Part shown: one piece after another, positions 46,973 through 59,247 of the stretch
Layout of the letters: each line of letters begins with the position of its first letter
Numbering within the stretch: the stretch's first letter is position 1
Assembly (NCBI GenBank): GCA_949128115.1
Contig: OX421967.1
Span: 6,252,070 to 6,316,069, forward strand
Length of the DNA: 64,000 bases
Direction: 5' to 3'
Source of the DNA: Anaspis maculata
Lineage: Eukaryota > Arthropoda > Insecta > Coleoptera > Scraptiidae
Program-made: the position numbers and the translations under genes
The notes under the pieces: generated by a model
Seen by the model: the letters and a program-made list of their open reading frames with translations, nothing else
The model's database searches: none
Told to the model about the DNA's origin: nothing

Positions 46973-49900
46973 ATGCAGTCCAAAATCGCCGTTTTCGCTT
47001 TGGTTGCGTTGGTAGCCCTGCAAGTAAGTTCGATTTTTCTCAACTGGAAAAGCTCAATTTTCCAAAAAAATGAGATTTCATGAAAAACTGAAATTTTTAA
47101 AATTTATTAATGCAATAATGCAATTGTTTAGGGCGCCGTGGCCAAGCCAAAAGGTAAACAAGCTGTGGCTGAAAAATCCAGGATCGATGAGATCATCGTT
47201 GAGGCCCAACAAGTGGTTCAAAACGTGACCCAGACCCTGGGCATCAAGGACATTCCGGATTCCAAACAAATCGTCGCCGACATCCAAGACAATGCCCAGA
47301 AACTGGCCGATAGAGTCGACGAATACGTAGCCAAAATCAAGACTGAGGTAAGCAATCAATCAAGTACTCAAAATAAATCTTACTGTCACAAAAATTTGTT
47401 CATAAAAAAAAATCAAATTTTGAAAAAAATACTTTATTTTTTAAAATGTTTGAATTGTTATTGAAAAACGTTGTGGTATAAGTCTCGTATATCGTAGTTC
47501 AGCGGTACAATTGCAAAACAATCGCATAGAGCTCTATAGAGCGAAATTGAATAGGATTGGGTCGAAGAGTGCAACCCTGCGGCGCCTCGATCCGTCAAAA
47601 TTGCTCGTTTTGATCCCGAAAAAATCACTTTGGCCTACAGAAAACGTTCTAACTCATTTAATTAATGTATTCCGACGTTTTTCTCTGAAAAATACATTTT
47701 TTCCATACAAATTTTGGGGTTTAGCATTCAAAAACATTTCAAATAAAAATTTGAACATTGCAGCTCAAATCCCACCAAGGCGAAGTCGACAACGTCATCA
47801 AGCAGGTCGAAGCCAAGCTGAGCGAAACCGCCGCCTCGCTGAAACAGGCCGCCGGTCCCGACGCCTCCAACAAGGCCAAGGAGATCAAGGAGAAGTTCGA
47901 CCAGGGAATCAAGGATGCCGTGGCCCAAGTCGACAAGCTGGTCAAGGCCGTCGAACCTGATGCGACCAGTAAGTTCATCTTATTATTATTCCTATTCAGC
48001 TCAATTTAACCTTTAAATTTCAATTCTGGAAAGAAACATTCAAAAATTACAATTTTTTTTACATATTTGAGGGCTTTTTTTGGTACAAAATTGAGGTATC
48101 GAAATTTGAACACTTTTGTTGAATAGAGACCGACAAAACCTTTCAAAAAAGATGTCGCATGCATTTTTCAAAAATTTCATGTTCAGAAGCCGTACCCCTT
48201 GATTCCGAAAAAAAATTGCACCTCAATTTTCCAAAATATTGTTTGTCGCATATCAAATTGCAGCCTTTTGCATTCTCTTTCCAGCTAAGCTGATGAAATT
48301 GAACTATTTCTAGACATCGGATCTTTTCTACAATTATTTGCACAATTTTCAAAATTTCTGGCTTTTTCTAAATGGGAAATCAAGATAATTAACTGCAAAT
48401 GATTTTATTGGATAGGAATTAACAAGAGCTTTTAAATAAAGTATCACTTGCCTTATCCAAAAATTGTACCCCTGCAACCTCAATTTCAGATCGGGTATAA
48501 TGAGCAGAATGCAAGTAATTTTGTCGCATATCAAATTGTAGCTTTTTGCGATTTCCACTAGCATTGTAAAAATAATCGGATATTCTAATTCTGGTGTCAG
48601 AATTACCAGTAATTGCCAGTAAATTTGGGGTTATTAGGGTTTTTCTGAGTAGTCAATTGGAATCGAACATTCCCAATGGTGCTACTGGATAGAACTCGAA
48701 AAAAGATTCAAAACGAGGTTTCACATGCTATGCTCAAAATTTGTACCCCTTGGACCTCAATTTTTGGAATGGGATTCGGTACAATTTTTGGGTGTACCTT
48801 GTCGCATATCAAATCGCAGCTTTTGACGATTCCTGTACAATAATGCGAACAAAATTAAAGTAGTGTCATCTTGATTCTGAATTCTCACATTTTTCCTAAA
48901 ATCTTTGCAGTTTTGAGGTTTTTTGATGGATTTTTTTCAGATAAAAAAATCCAAATTGATGCATCTCAATAGATGTTGACAACAGCTTTCAAACGAGGTG
49001 TGACATGCCTTATTGGAAAATAGTACCGCCCAAACCTTTGAATGGGGTTCAAGGGGTACCATTCTTTCAAAATTGAGAAAATAGCTTGTCGCATATCAAA
49101 TTGTAGCTTTTCATGATTCCTCCATAATGCTGTCATTAAAATTTGAATGTTGCCACTCCAGTTTGAACCATCAATAATTGTTTCTAAAAAATTTAAAAAT
49201 TTTAATGCTTTTCTTTGTAGGATATTGAGATATTATTTGTATTGACGCTATTGGATAGAAATAAGCAAAAGCTTTCAAACGAGATACGATATGCCTTATT
49301 TGAAATTTGTACCCCTTGAACCTCTGGATAAGTGGTGATGGGAGAAATTTAAAAAATTTGAAAATATAGCTTGTCGCATATCAAATTGCAGCTTTTGAAG
49401 ACTTCTGTTCAGTAGTCCGAAGAAAATTAGAATATTGACATCGTAGTTCCAAATTCGTCTATTATTTCTGAATTTTTTGATATTTTTGAGGTTTCTTGAT
49501 AAGTTTTATTTGAGATAAAACACCTACATTGACGCATTCGAATAGACGTTGACAAGAGCTTTCAAACGAGATGCGACATGCTATATTTGAAAATTGTACC
49601 CCTTGTACCTCTGGATAAGGGGTGATGGAATAATTTTTAATAAAGTACAAAATATAGCTTGTCGCATATCAAATTGCAGCTTTTGAAGCTTGCTGTTCAG
49701 CAGTCCGAAGAAAATTAAAATATTGACATCGTAGTTCCAAATTCGTCCATTATTTCTGAATTTTTTGATATTTTTGAGGTTTCTGGATGAATTTTATTGA
49801 GATAAAAAACCTACATTGACGCATTCGAATAGACGCCGACAAGAGCTTTCGAACGAGATACGACAGGCTATATTTGAAAATTGTACCCCTTGTACCTTTG

Positions 49901-52014
49901 GATAAGGGGTGATGGAATAATTTTCAATAAAGTACAAAATATGGCTTGTCGCATATCAAATCGCAGCTTTTGAAAATTTCTGTTCCGTAGTCCGAACAAA
50001 ATTGGAATATTGACATAATAATTCTAAATTTGTCTATTATTTCTATTTTTTTTTTAAATTTTTGAGTTTTTTTGATGGGTTTTAATGAGATAAAAAACCT
50101 ACATTGACGCATTCGAATAGACGTTGACAAGAGCTTTCAAACGAGATGCGACATGCTATATTTGAAAATTGTACCCCTTGTACCTCTGGATAAGGGGTGA
50201 TGGAATAATTTTCAATCAAGTACAAAATATAGCTTGTCGCACACCAAATTGCAGCTTTCGAAGATTTCTGTTCAGTAGTCCAAAGAAAATTAGAATATTG
50301 CCATCGTAGTTCCAAATTCGTCTATTATTTCTGAATTTTTTTGATATTTTTGAAGTTTCTTGATGGGTTTTATTGAGATCAAAAACCTACATTGATGCAT
50401 TCGAATAGACGTTGACAAGAGCTTCCAAACGAGATGCGACATGCTATATTTGAAAATTGTACCCCTTGTACCTCTGGATAAGGAGAGATGGAATAATTTT
50501 TAATAAAGTACAAAATATAGCTTGTCGCATATCAAATTGCAGCTTTTGAAGATTGCTGTTCAGTAGTCCAAAGAAAATTAGAATATTGACATCGTAGTTC
50601 CAAATTCGTCTATTATTTCTGAATTTTTTGATATTTTTGAGGTTTCTTGATGGGTTTTATTGAGATAAAAAACCTACATTGACGCATTCGAATAGACGTC
50701 GACAAGAGCTTCCAAACGAGATACGACATGCTATATTTGAAAATTGTTCCCCTTGTACCTCTGGATAAGGTGTGATGGAATAATTTTTAATGAAGTACAA
50801 AATATAGCTTGTCGCATATCAAATCGCAGCTTTTGAAAATTTCTGTTCCGTAGTCCGAACAAAATTGGAATATTGACATAATAATTCTGAATTTGTCTAT
50901 TATTTCTAAATTTTTTGACATTTTTGAGTTTTCTTGATGGGTTTTAATGAGATAAAAAACCTACATTGACGCATTTGAATAGACGTTGACAAGAGCTTTC
51001 AAACGAGATGCGACATACTATATCTGAAAATTGTACCCCTTGTACCTCTGGATAAGAGGTAATGGAATAAATTTTTAATAAAGTCCAAAATATAGCTTGT
51101 CGCATATCAAATGCAGCTTTTGAAAATTTCTGTTCAGTAGTCCGAAGAAAATTTGAATATTGACATCGTAGTTCTAAATTCGTCTATTATTTCCAATATT
51201 ATTGATATTTTTGAGGTTTGTTGATGGATTTTATAGAGATAAAAAACCTACAATGACGCATTTGAATAGACGTTGACAAGAGCTTTCATACGAGATGCGA
51301 CATGCTTTATTTGAAAATTGTACCCCTTAAACCTCAGGATAAGGGGTAATGGAATACATTTTTTGAAAATTTTAAAATATAGCTTGTCGCGTATCAAATT
51401 GAAGCTGTTGATGATTTCTATACAATAGTGTGGAAAAATCAAAAATCTTAACATCGTAGTTCCGATAGCATCTCTTATTTCTAAATTTTTCAAGACTTTT
51501 GAGGTTTTTATTTGATGGACAATATTGAGATAATAACTCTGCATTTACGTATTTGAATAGACGTTGACAAGAGCTTTCAAACGAGGTGCGACATGCCCTA
51601 TTCGAAAATAGTACCGCTTGAACCTCTGAGTGGGGTTCAAGGGGTACATTTTTTCAAAACTGCAAAATAGCTTGTCGCACATTAAATTGTAGCTTTTTAT
51701 GATTCCTTCATGATGATGTCAAATAAATTCTCATATTGCCTTCCCAGTTTGAATCATCAATAATTGTTCCTACAAAATTCAACATTTTTATGCTTTTCTT
51801 GGTGGGATATTGCGCTATTTTTCTCTCTAATTTTTGAACAAAAATGCTTTTTCAACATTGATATACTGACGAGGATTTTTACCTTGCAGAAGCCAAAACC
51901 GATATCGAAAACGCAGCCAAGACCCTGCTCGACCAGATCGTGGAGATCGGCCAGAACGTCCAGAACCAAGTCAAGTCCTCCATCCAGGAGCACGAAAAGA
52001 CCCACAAACAATAA
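46973..52014 (+). CDS. Apolipophorin-III-like haemolymph protein
   Basis: Four exons, 46973-47023, 47132-47347, 47764-47968 and 51890-52014, give 198 residues; joins are phase 0, 0 and 1 (A + AA = Lys). Exon 1 is a 17-codon signal peptide core (MQSKIAVFALVALVALQ). The mature chain has no Cys and is a string of amphipathic helices rich in Lys, Gln, Ala and Asp (EIIVEAQQVVQNVTQTLG; SKQIVADIQDNAQKLADRV; DNVIKQVEAKLSETAASLKQ; AKEIKEKFDQGIKDAVAQVD; IENAAKTLLDQIVEIGQNVQ). Length, composition and helix layout fit apolipophorin-III, a five-helix exchangeable lipid carrier that also takes part in insect immunity. The family call rests on composition and pattern, not alignment. Intron 3 is 3.9 kb of array A4. 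AATAAA at 52064-52069. The next gene starts 199 bp downstream. Confidence 0.85.
48060..51770. repeat. Array A4: ~288-bp palindromic units in an intron
   Basis: About thirteen units fill intron 3 of the apoLp-III-like gene. Each has GAGATGCGACATGCTATATT, TTGTACCCCTTGTACCTCTG and, about 60 bp later, AATATAGCTTGTCGCATATC, whose complement matches the first motif at 18 of 20 positions. Units between 49260 and 51250 are very alike, so this part expanded recently; units at both ends are more diverged and resemble array A3. Spacing is 280-292 bp. The hairpin stem is about 55 bp with a short loop. Confidence 0.92.
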
Positions 52015-52212
52015 GCGCTCCCATCCGAAAATGTATTATATTATCTATTTTGTATTAGACCGCAATAAATCGTGAGAGATGTTGTACACAACGTGTTTTG
52101 ATTCGTTCCGACCAGACTTTGCACAAATCAAGGTTCCTTGCGTGCCCAGAAACCAAAACAATTGCCGCTTAAAAGCGGGCGGGGTGCCGTGGAAACGGTA
52201 CAGATCGCCGAA

Positions 52213-54053
52213 ATGGGTGTCGAGACGGTGGTGTGCAAGCTGGTGCTTGTGTCAGTGCTCTATCACGTAAGTGGGTTGAACAGAGATCTGTAGTGCCGGC
52301 ATTGTCGATAAATCAGAGCTCTGTTTATGTTAGAGGTGAAATAAATTGCGGGTTCCGATTGCAGGTCAGTGCAGCGCCCGGATGTGAACTGGAGCAGATC
52401 TTTGAAACGCCCAGGAGGGATTACGACAAGCTGGAGATCATGGAGAGGTCGAATTTTGACGCCGGCGACTCTGGCAGTGCCGGTTCTGCAGTTGAAGCGG
52501 TCGCCCCAGTTGGCCCAGCTGCTCAAGTTGCGCCACCTGGCCACGCGGACGTGCCAAGATCGGTTGCCAATGCTCAGATCATGTTGAGGTTCGGCGGAGG
52601 TTCGATGGGGGTACAGGGGAATCCAGAACCGAAAGCTTGCAGCTGCGGTAGATTCTGCCAATGCGGCAGGACACCGTATCCCGTACAACCGCCACTTGGA
52701 TTCCCAGGGGTTTACTACGTGTTACCCCATCATGCACCCCATTATTCTGTGCCTCATCACTTACCTCAGTATTTCTTGCCTCAAGTGCCTCAGCACTTGC
52801 CCCAATATGCCGTACCTCAACACATGCCTCAACACTCACCCCAGTATTCCGTACCTCAACACCTTCCTCAATACTCATCTCATTATTACGTTCCTCAACC
52901 CTTAGCGCCTCAACACATACCTCAGTATTCACCTGCGCCTCAGCACTTACCCCATCACGCTCCCATGCCTCAACACTTACCCCAGTATTCACCTGTGCCT
53001 CAGCACTTACCCCATTACTCACCGATGCCTCAACACGTGCCTCAGTATTCTCCAATGCCTTTCTACGGGCATCCAGCTGCACCGTACATGCCTGTACCCC
53101 AGCATACCCCACATTACCCGATGCAGATGCCTCATTTGCCTCAAATCGAGCATCCAACGTCCCTCCCCGATGTACGCGCTTCCAAGCCTCAGCGTACCAT
53201 GATCATAATCGCCAAGCAGCGGGTTCTGCAAAAACCTCCCGTCAGCAGAGCACCCGAACCCCCCGCGACGAAGCCCGAGGACAGCCGACCGATCAGCAAC
53301 AACCACCCCGAGATCCTCCAGCCGATCGAGCTGTCGAGCGACGTCCTCGGAAGCGACAAAGTGACCAACGAGATGATCGAAGCGCAGATCCAGAAGCTCG
53401 AAGAGAAAGAAGCTGCTCAGAACCGAAAACAGCTGGCTCAGGAGCTTCAACAAGATCAGCTTGATCAGAAGCTCGATCGGGAGCTTCAGCAGGAACAGCA
53501 GAAGCTTCGACAGGAACAGCTTTCCGAGAAGCTTCACGAACAAGAAATCATCCAGCATTTGCAAGAAGAACGCGTCAGGCACGCCATCGCTCAGAAGCTT
53601 CAAGGCATCCCGCCGCCTCAGTCTCACGTCAAGTTTGTGCCGATGAACTTCGGCACTGCGTCGGCCGATTCCCCGGACTCTCCGAGGCGTAATCCGAGAA
53701 TCGAAGCGGCGGTCAACGAGGCCCTCATCCCGTACTTGCTGAAGGAACAGAAGCCCAAGCTGATGGTCAGCTATCCCATCTTCACCAATGAGGTCCCGGA
53801 GATCCCCAGGGACCTGTTCGCGAAGCAAAACCTCTTCGTGAAGCAGCAGGGGGCTCCTGCCGAACCCCAGTTTCAGTACAGCGGATACAAGATCACCAGC
53901 GGTTCTGGATACTACGAAGACCCCTACCAGCGGATCGTTTACAACCCCCCGGCGCAGATGTCCGTCATGAAGGCGCAAACTCTGGGGTCGAGGCACAATT
54001 TCGACTGCGAGTGCGCCAGCTGCGCCAGGTACACCAAAGAATTGAACGAGTAA
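52213..54053 (+). CDS. Secreted His/Pro/Gln-rich repeat protein, 580 residues
   Basis: Exon 1 (52213-52266, 18 codons) and exon 2 (52365-54053) join in phase 0 across a 98-bp intron with GTAAGT and GCAG ends. This places a signal peptide (MGVETVVCKLVLVSVLYH, then VSAAPG) before the long frame; the ATG at 52233 in the same frame as exon 2 reads through the intron and lacks a signal. Regions: CSCGRFCQCG at 110-119; a His/Pro/Gln/Tyr repeat (about 138-274) built on PQHLPQYSP-like units; a Glu/Gln-rich coiled coil (about 351-432); and a C-terminal CECASC (566-571). Short signal exon plus one long exon is usual for insect cuticle or extracellular matrix genes. The family is not recognised; structural or metal-binding roles are guesses. 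AATAAA at 54120-54125. Confidence 0.85.
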
Positions 54054-54159
54054 TTAATTTTTTTTGTTCGCCGTTATTGTATAAATTAGAAAATAGATAT
54101 ATTTTATTTATTGTTTTTGAATAAACATTGTATGTTTGAGAATTGAAACAGGTTTTTTT

Positions 54160-57100
54160 CAATTTTATCACTGATTTTGTAAGATTTTACTGCGAATACG
54201 GTGCAAGATATTCATGTTTTATGAAAAGATTCGTAAGGAGGTTGGCAAAAGCGTTGAAAAGAGGTGCTACACGATATTTTCAAAAAAGCACCCTTTATAC
54301 TTTTCCGAAATTGGGGTTCAAGGTGTGTAAAGGGTGCAATTTTTAAAAACGGCTTGTAGCACTTCGTTTGAAAGCTCTAGTCGAGCTCTGTGGAACAGCG
54401 TTTGAAAAAGCTCGGTATCTTGATTCAGCATCAAGAAATATCCGAAAGAATGTCAAAGTTTTTGATTTTTTATCACTAAATTGTAAGCAAAAATTGAGTG
54501 AAACGATTTTCTTTCTCTGTTACTTGAACGGAATGCAATTTAAGCTGCAATAGACATATATTTGAAACTGCTTAGGAAGATGTTCACAGCATTTTCTCGA
54601 AAGCTGTACAATGTATACATATTTTATTAAAAGATTTGGAACGAGGTATGAAATAGCTTTTAAATGAGGTGCTACACGATTATTTCAAAAAAGCACCCTT
54701 TATACTTTTCTCCAAAATTGAGGTTCAAGGTTTGTGAAGGGTGCAATTTTCAAAAACAGCTTGTAGCACCTCATTTAAAAGCTCTAATTAAGCTCTGTGG
54801 AACAGCGTTGGAAAAAAACTCGTTGTCTCGATTTGGCAGCGAGCAAAATCCAAAAAATGTCAAAGTTTTGAATTTTGATGAATAAATCAAAGGTCAAAAT
54901 TAGGTGAAACTGTTTTTATTCCTGTACTACTTGAATGAAATGAAAACTGCAATTAGAGCTGCGATATAAATATTTCAATACTGCTTACGGAGACGTTTAC
55001 GGCGTTTTCTCAAATACGGTGCATTACATTCATGGTTTATGAAACGATTTAAAACGGGGTAAGAAAAAGCTTCAAAATGAAGTGCTACACGATATTTTCA
55101 AAAAAGCACCCTCTATACTTTTCCAAAATTGGGGTTCAAGGAGTGTAAAGGGTGCATTTTTTGAAAACAGCTTGTAGCATCTCATTTCAAAGCTCTAATC
55201 CAGCTCTGTGGAACAGCTTTGGAAAAAAGTCGATATCTCAATTTGGCTTCGAGAAAAATCCGAAAGTGTCGAAGTTTTTGATTTTATTGAAAAAAACAAA
55301 AGCAAAAATTTAGTCACGACATTTTTATTCCTTTATTACTTGAACGGAATAGAAAGTGCAATTTGATCTGCAATATACATATTTCGAAACTGCCCACGAA
55401 GACGTTTACGCCATTATCTCAAATACAGTACAAGGTATATGTTTTCTGAGAAGATTTGAAACAAGGTGTAAAGAAGCTTTAAAATAAGATGCTACACGAT
55501 TAATTCAAAAAAGCACCTTTTATACTTTTTCAGAATTGGGGTTCAAGGAGTGTGAAGGGTGCAGTTTTTGACAATGGCATGTAGCACCTCATTTTAAAGG
55601 TCTCACTGAGTCCTGTTCAACGGCGTTGAAAAAATTTCGATATCTCGACTTGCATAAATCAAAGGCAAAAATTTTGTGAAACGATTTTTATTCATTTCTG
55701 TATTATTTGAACGGAATGAAAAGTGCAATTTGATCAGCGATATTTTGAGACTGCTTATGAAAACGTTCATGGCATTTTCTCGAATACGGTACAAGTCATA
55801 CATATTCAATGCAAAGATTTGAGACGAGGTCGGAAAGAGCTACAAAATGAGGTGCTACACGATTATTTCAAAAAAAGCACCCTTTATACTTTCACAAAAT
55901 TGGGGGTCAAGAAGTGTAAAGGGTGCATTTTTTTGAAAACGGCTTGTAGCACCTCGTTTCAAAGCCCTAATCGATCTCTGTGGATCAGCAATAGAAAATA
56001 CTCGATATCTCAATTTGACAACGAGAAACATCCAAAAAAAAAGTCAAAGTTTTTTGGTTTTGATTGATAAATCGAAGGCAAAAAATTAAGTGACACGATT
56101 TTTATTCCTGTATCACTTGAACAGAATGAAGAGTGCAATTTGAGCTACGATAAACATATTTCAAAACTGCTCACGAAGTCGTTTACGGCATTTTCACGAA
56201 TACGATACAAAGTGTACATGTTTTATAAAAAGATTTGTAACGAAGTGGCAAAGAGCTTTGAAATGAGGTGCTACACGTATTTCCAAAAAAAGAGCCCTTT
56301 ATACTCAAAATTGGGGTTCAAGAACTGCAAAGGGTACAGTTTTTCAAATTGGCGTGTAGCACCTCATTTCAGAGCTCTCGTCGAGCTCTGTGAAACAGCG
56401 TTGAAAACCATTCGATATCTTGACTTGCCATCAAGAAAGATCTGAAAGAATGTAAAAGTTTTTGATTTGGTTGGAAAAAACCGAAGGCAAAAATTGAGTG
56501 ACACGATTTTCATTTCTGCATCACTTGCATAAAACGGATAATGCAATGTGAGCTCTGATATACATATTTTAAAATTGTTCACGAAGACGTTAACGTCAGT
56601 TTCTCGAATACAGTACAAGATATACATGTTTCATGAAAAGATTCAAAACAGGGTGGGAAAGAGCTTTGAAACGAGGTACTGCACGATATTTTCAAAAAGA
56701 ACCCTTAATATTTTCCCGAAATTGGGGTTCAAGGAGTGTAAAGGGTGCAATTTTTGAAACTGGCGTGTAGCACCTCATTTTAAAGGTCTCAACGAGCTCT
56801 TTGGAACAGCTTTTTGAAAAGATTGATAGCTCAATTTGGCATCCAGAAAAAAACAAAAGAATGTCAAAATTTTCAATTTCAATGAACAAGTCAAAGGCAA
56901 TATTTCCATTTCTATATTACTTCAACGGAATGAACTTCCGAAGCATTAGAGACGCAGCACCATTTTCAAAAACTGGTTCCCACACCCCACTCAGGTTTGA
57001 GGTCGAGGGGTACAATTTTTTGAAATTTTGAAAAAGGCATGTGGCACCTCGTTTTGAAGCTTTGAATAAGTCCTGTTCAATGACATGGATGAAAGTGAAT

Positions 57101-57990
57101 TATCTCGAATGTTTGTCGATAAAACCGTCGATAACATTGAAAGTTTTGAGGATAGCAATGGTTGAAACATCGATAATATTTGAAAAATTGTAGCCGAGGA
57201 CAGAAATATCCCAATTTCGCTACCATTGATAAATGAAAGTAATGAAAAGCTATATTTTGCGGTGCGACAAGCTATTTTCGAAAATTGGTCTCTGTACCTC
57301 ACTCAGATTTGCGGCCAAGAGGTACAGTTTTTGAAAATATTGAAAAAGGCATGTGACACTCCGTTTTAAAGCTCTAATTAAGAGCTATCCAATGACAACT
57401 GATAAAATTTAACCATCTCAAATGTCAATCAAGAAAACAGTTGAAAACATCTGAAAATTTGAGAACAATTTTCATTGAAATTTTGATTTTTTTTGATAAA
57501 TCCTAGTCGAGAGCAAAAAAATTAAAATCTCTTTAGCATCATCAAATAAAATAGATGAATGAAGGCATGAAAAGCTATCATTTGAGATGCAACAAGCCAT
57601 TTTCAAAAATTGATTTTTGTACCTCACTCAAATTTAAGATAAAGGGGTGCAGTTTTTGGAATTCCTGAAAAAGGCATGCGGCACCTCATTTGGAAGCTTT
57701 TCACAAACTCTATTCGATAGCATCAGAAGAAGCTGCCTATCGCAATTTCTCATCTGAAAAACTTCAAATATACGATTTTTGAGAAGGAAATCAAATTTGA
57801 AGTAGAAATAAAGAGAAAACTTATAAGTTTCTGGGTAAAAATTGGAATGAAACTTTTTTGTACCTTCCATTTACAAGCTATACCCGAAAATTGTAGTTTG
57901 TACCTCGACGGTGCCTCTTTCGAAATTGAGGTTCAAGAGGTACAATTCTTCAATACAGCATGCGATACCTCATTTTGAAGCTCTGACTGG
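54160..57990. repeat. Array A5: ~405-bp palindromic units
   Basis: Seven units (near 54260, 54675, 55080, 55490, 55848, 56263, 56678) have GAGGTGCTACACGATATTTT, AAAAAAGCACCCTTTATACT, then GGGGTTCAAGGAGTGTAAAG and the mirrored GCTTGTAGCACCTCATTT. Each folds into a stem of about 45 bp. From 56930 to 57990 the units change to a GAGGTGCGACA/GTACCTC type like arrays A3 and A4, so two subfamilies meet here. Frames such as FKKSTLYTFPKLGFKVCKGC are repeat shadows. Confidence 0.9.
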
Positions 57991-58354
57991 TCCCCGTCTC
58001 TTAGTGAGGAAACAGACCTATCTATAATCACCAGAAAAAATCTTATTGAGTTACAATATTTATTTTATCCAAAAATGTTGAAAAATCGTATCAAATAGGT
58101 ACTTGAGCATAAAAAAATACTGATGGTCGTTACGAGTAGAAAAATTACGAGTAATTCATTTTGTGATAAATAATGAATAATTTGAATAAAAAAGAACTAT
58201 AAATAAAATAAATAAATAAATAAATAAATAATGAAAGTTATAAAAATTATAAAAATATGTAAAATGAATTATTTAAAAAAAATATTGTGGAAGGGATTGA
58301 GCTGAATACAATCAATTCATCCGGTTAATCAATTTGAACCGGAATTGAACTTTT
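57991..58354. other. AT-rich spacer with AAAT microsatellite
   Basis: Very AT-rich sequence containing an (AAAT)n run at 58200-58231. It should hold the 3' UTR of the minus-strand gene at 58355. Nothing else recognised. Confidence 0.5.
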
Positions 58355-58743
58355 TCAAGCTATTTTCAAAAGGATATCCCCGATGTCGTCCGAGAACTTC
58401 TTGCGTTTTTCCGCCTCGCTTCTGGCCCTCTTGATGGCGATCTTCGACGACTCGTTGACGGTATTCAGCAGCTTGTTGATGAAATTGAAAACGGCATCGT
58501 CGCTTTTTTTCAGGAAACCGATTCCGGTCCTGAAAAAGTCACGCAGACTACTGAAATTCCTGCACCGCAAAATTTCAATTTTTGTATTCACACATTTTTT
58601 TAAAGAAGTACCTACTTTTTCGGTGTCGGTTTCACTTTCACCACGGCATTTTCTTCCGAACTGAAGCCGGACAGTTGCGGGAAAACTTGCTGGCAAAAAA
58701 TGGAAATCACCAAGAATGCAACGAGTAGTATTTTTTGCGCCAT
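58355..58743 (-). CDS. Small secreted protein, 110 residues, function unknown
   Basis: Two exons on the minus strand, 58616-58743 and 58355-58559, join in phase 2 (AA + G = Lys) across a 56-bp intron with GTAGGT and GCAG ends. Residues 1-23 form a signal peptide (MAQKILLVAFLVISIFCQQV). The mature part starts near QLSGFSSEEN, then turns basic and helical (SLRDFFRTGIGFLKKSDDAV; NKLLNTVNESSKIAIKRARS; AEKRKKFSDDIGDILLKIA). It has no Cys after the signal. Size and helical, charged character recall the two apoLp-III-like genes nearby, but there is no clear similarity, so I leave the family open. A TCAGT initiator reads on the minus strand at 58812-58816. If the intron were retained the frame would stop at once. 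Confidence 0.82.
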
Positions 58744-58816
58744 TTTAGCTCTGGTTTTTGATAAAATAAATTAAAAAAAAAACTTGTTCGTTATTTGAAC
58801 TTTGGTTCGACACTGA

Positions 58817-59247
58817 ACGGCTTTTACAATGCGCGTCGGCGATTTTCCCATCGCCTTGTAAATTTGCATGACACACGCTTTGTGTGTTACATTAGGTACA
58901 AAAAGTATTCTCAACATCAGCATTTTTCCAATCAGTTGTTTATCGATTCGCTAGAATTGTTATTTAATTGTTTCAATTCAAATTGTTTGCAACAAGTGGC
59001 TTAGAAATCAATGCCAGGCTTTGCGAGGGTTTGAGCGAAAACTGAAAAAAAATCACATTCAAAAGCTTCAAAGTAACGTTTCACAAGCTGGATTTTGGAT
59101 GAAAAAAATTCAGCATCAGCGGGCAAAGAGGGTTTAGGTAATTAAGGGGAAAAAATTGATAGGTAAAAATAGGAGTATTGTTTTGCTTCAATTTTTTTCG
59201 ATAGTATACGTTTTTTTGTCAGTGTCAATAAATAAAAATCACAATAA
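58817..59247. other. Intergenic between secreted gene and SLC28
   Basis: Upstream flank of the minus-strand secreted gene and 3' flank of the SLC28 gene. AT-rich; no gene or repeat recognised. Confidence 0.4.

Noticed and set aside
53019..53996. 325-codon minus-strand frame opposite the His/Pro/Gln-rich gene
   Set aside because: The plus frame has a signal exon, coherent repeats and a poly(A) signal; the antisense frame is a by-product of its codon use.
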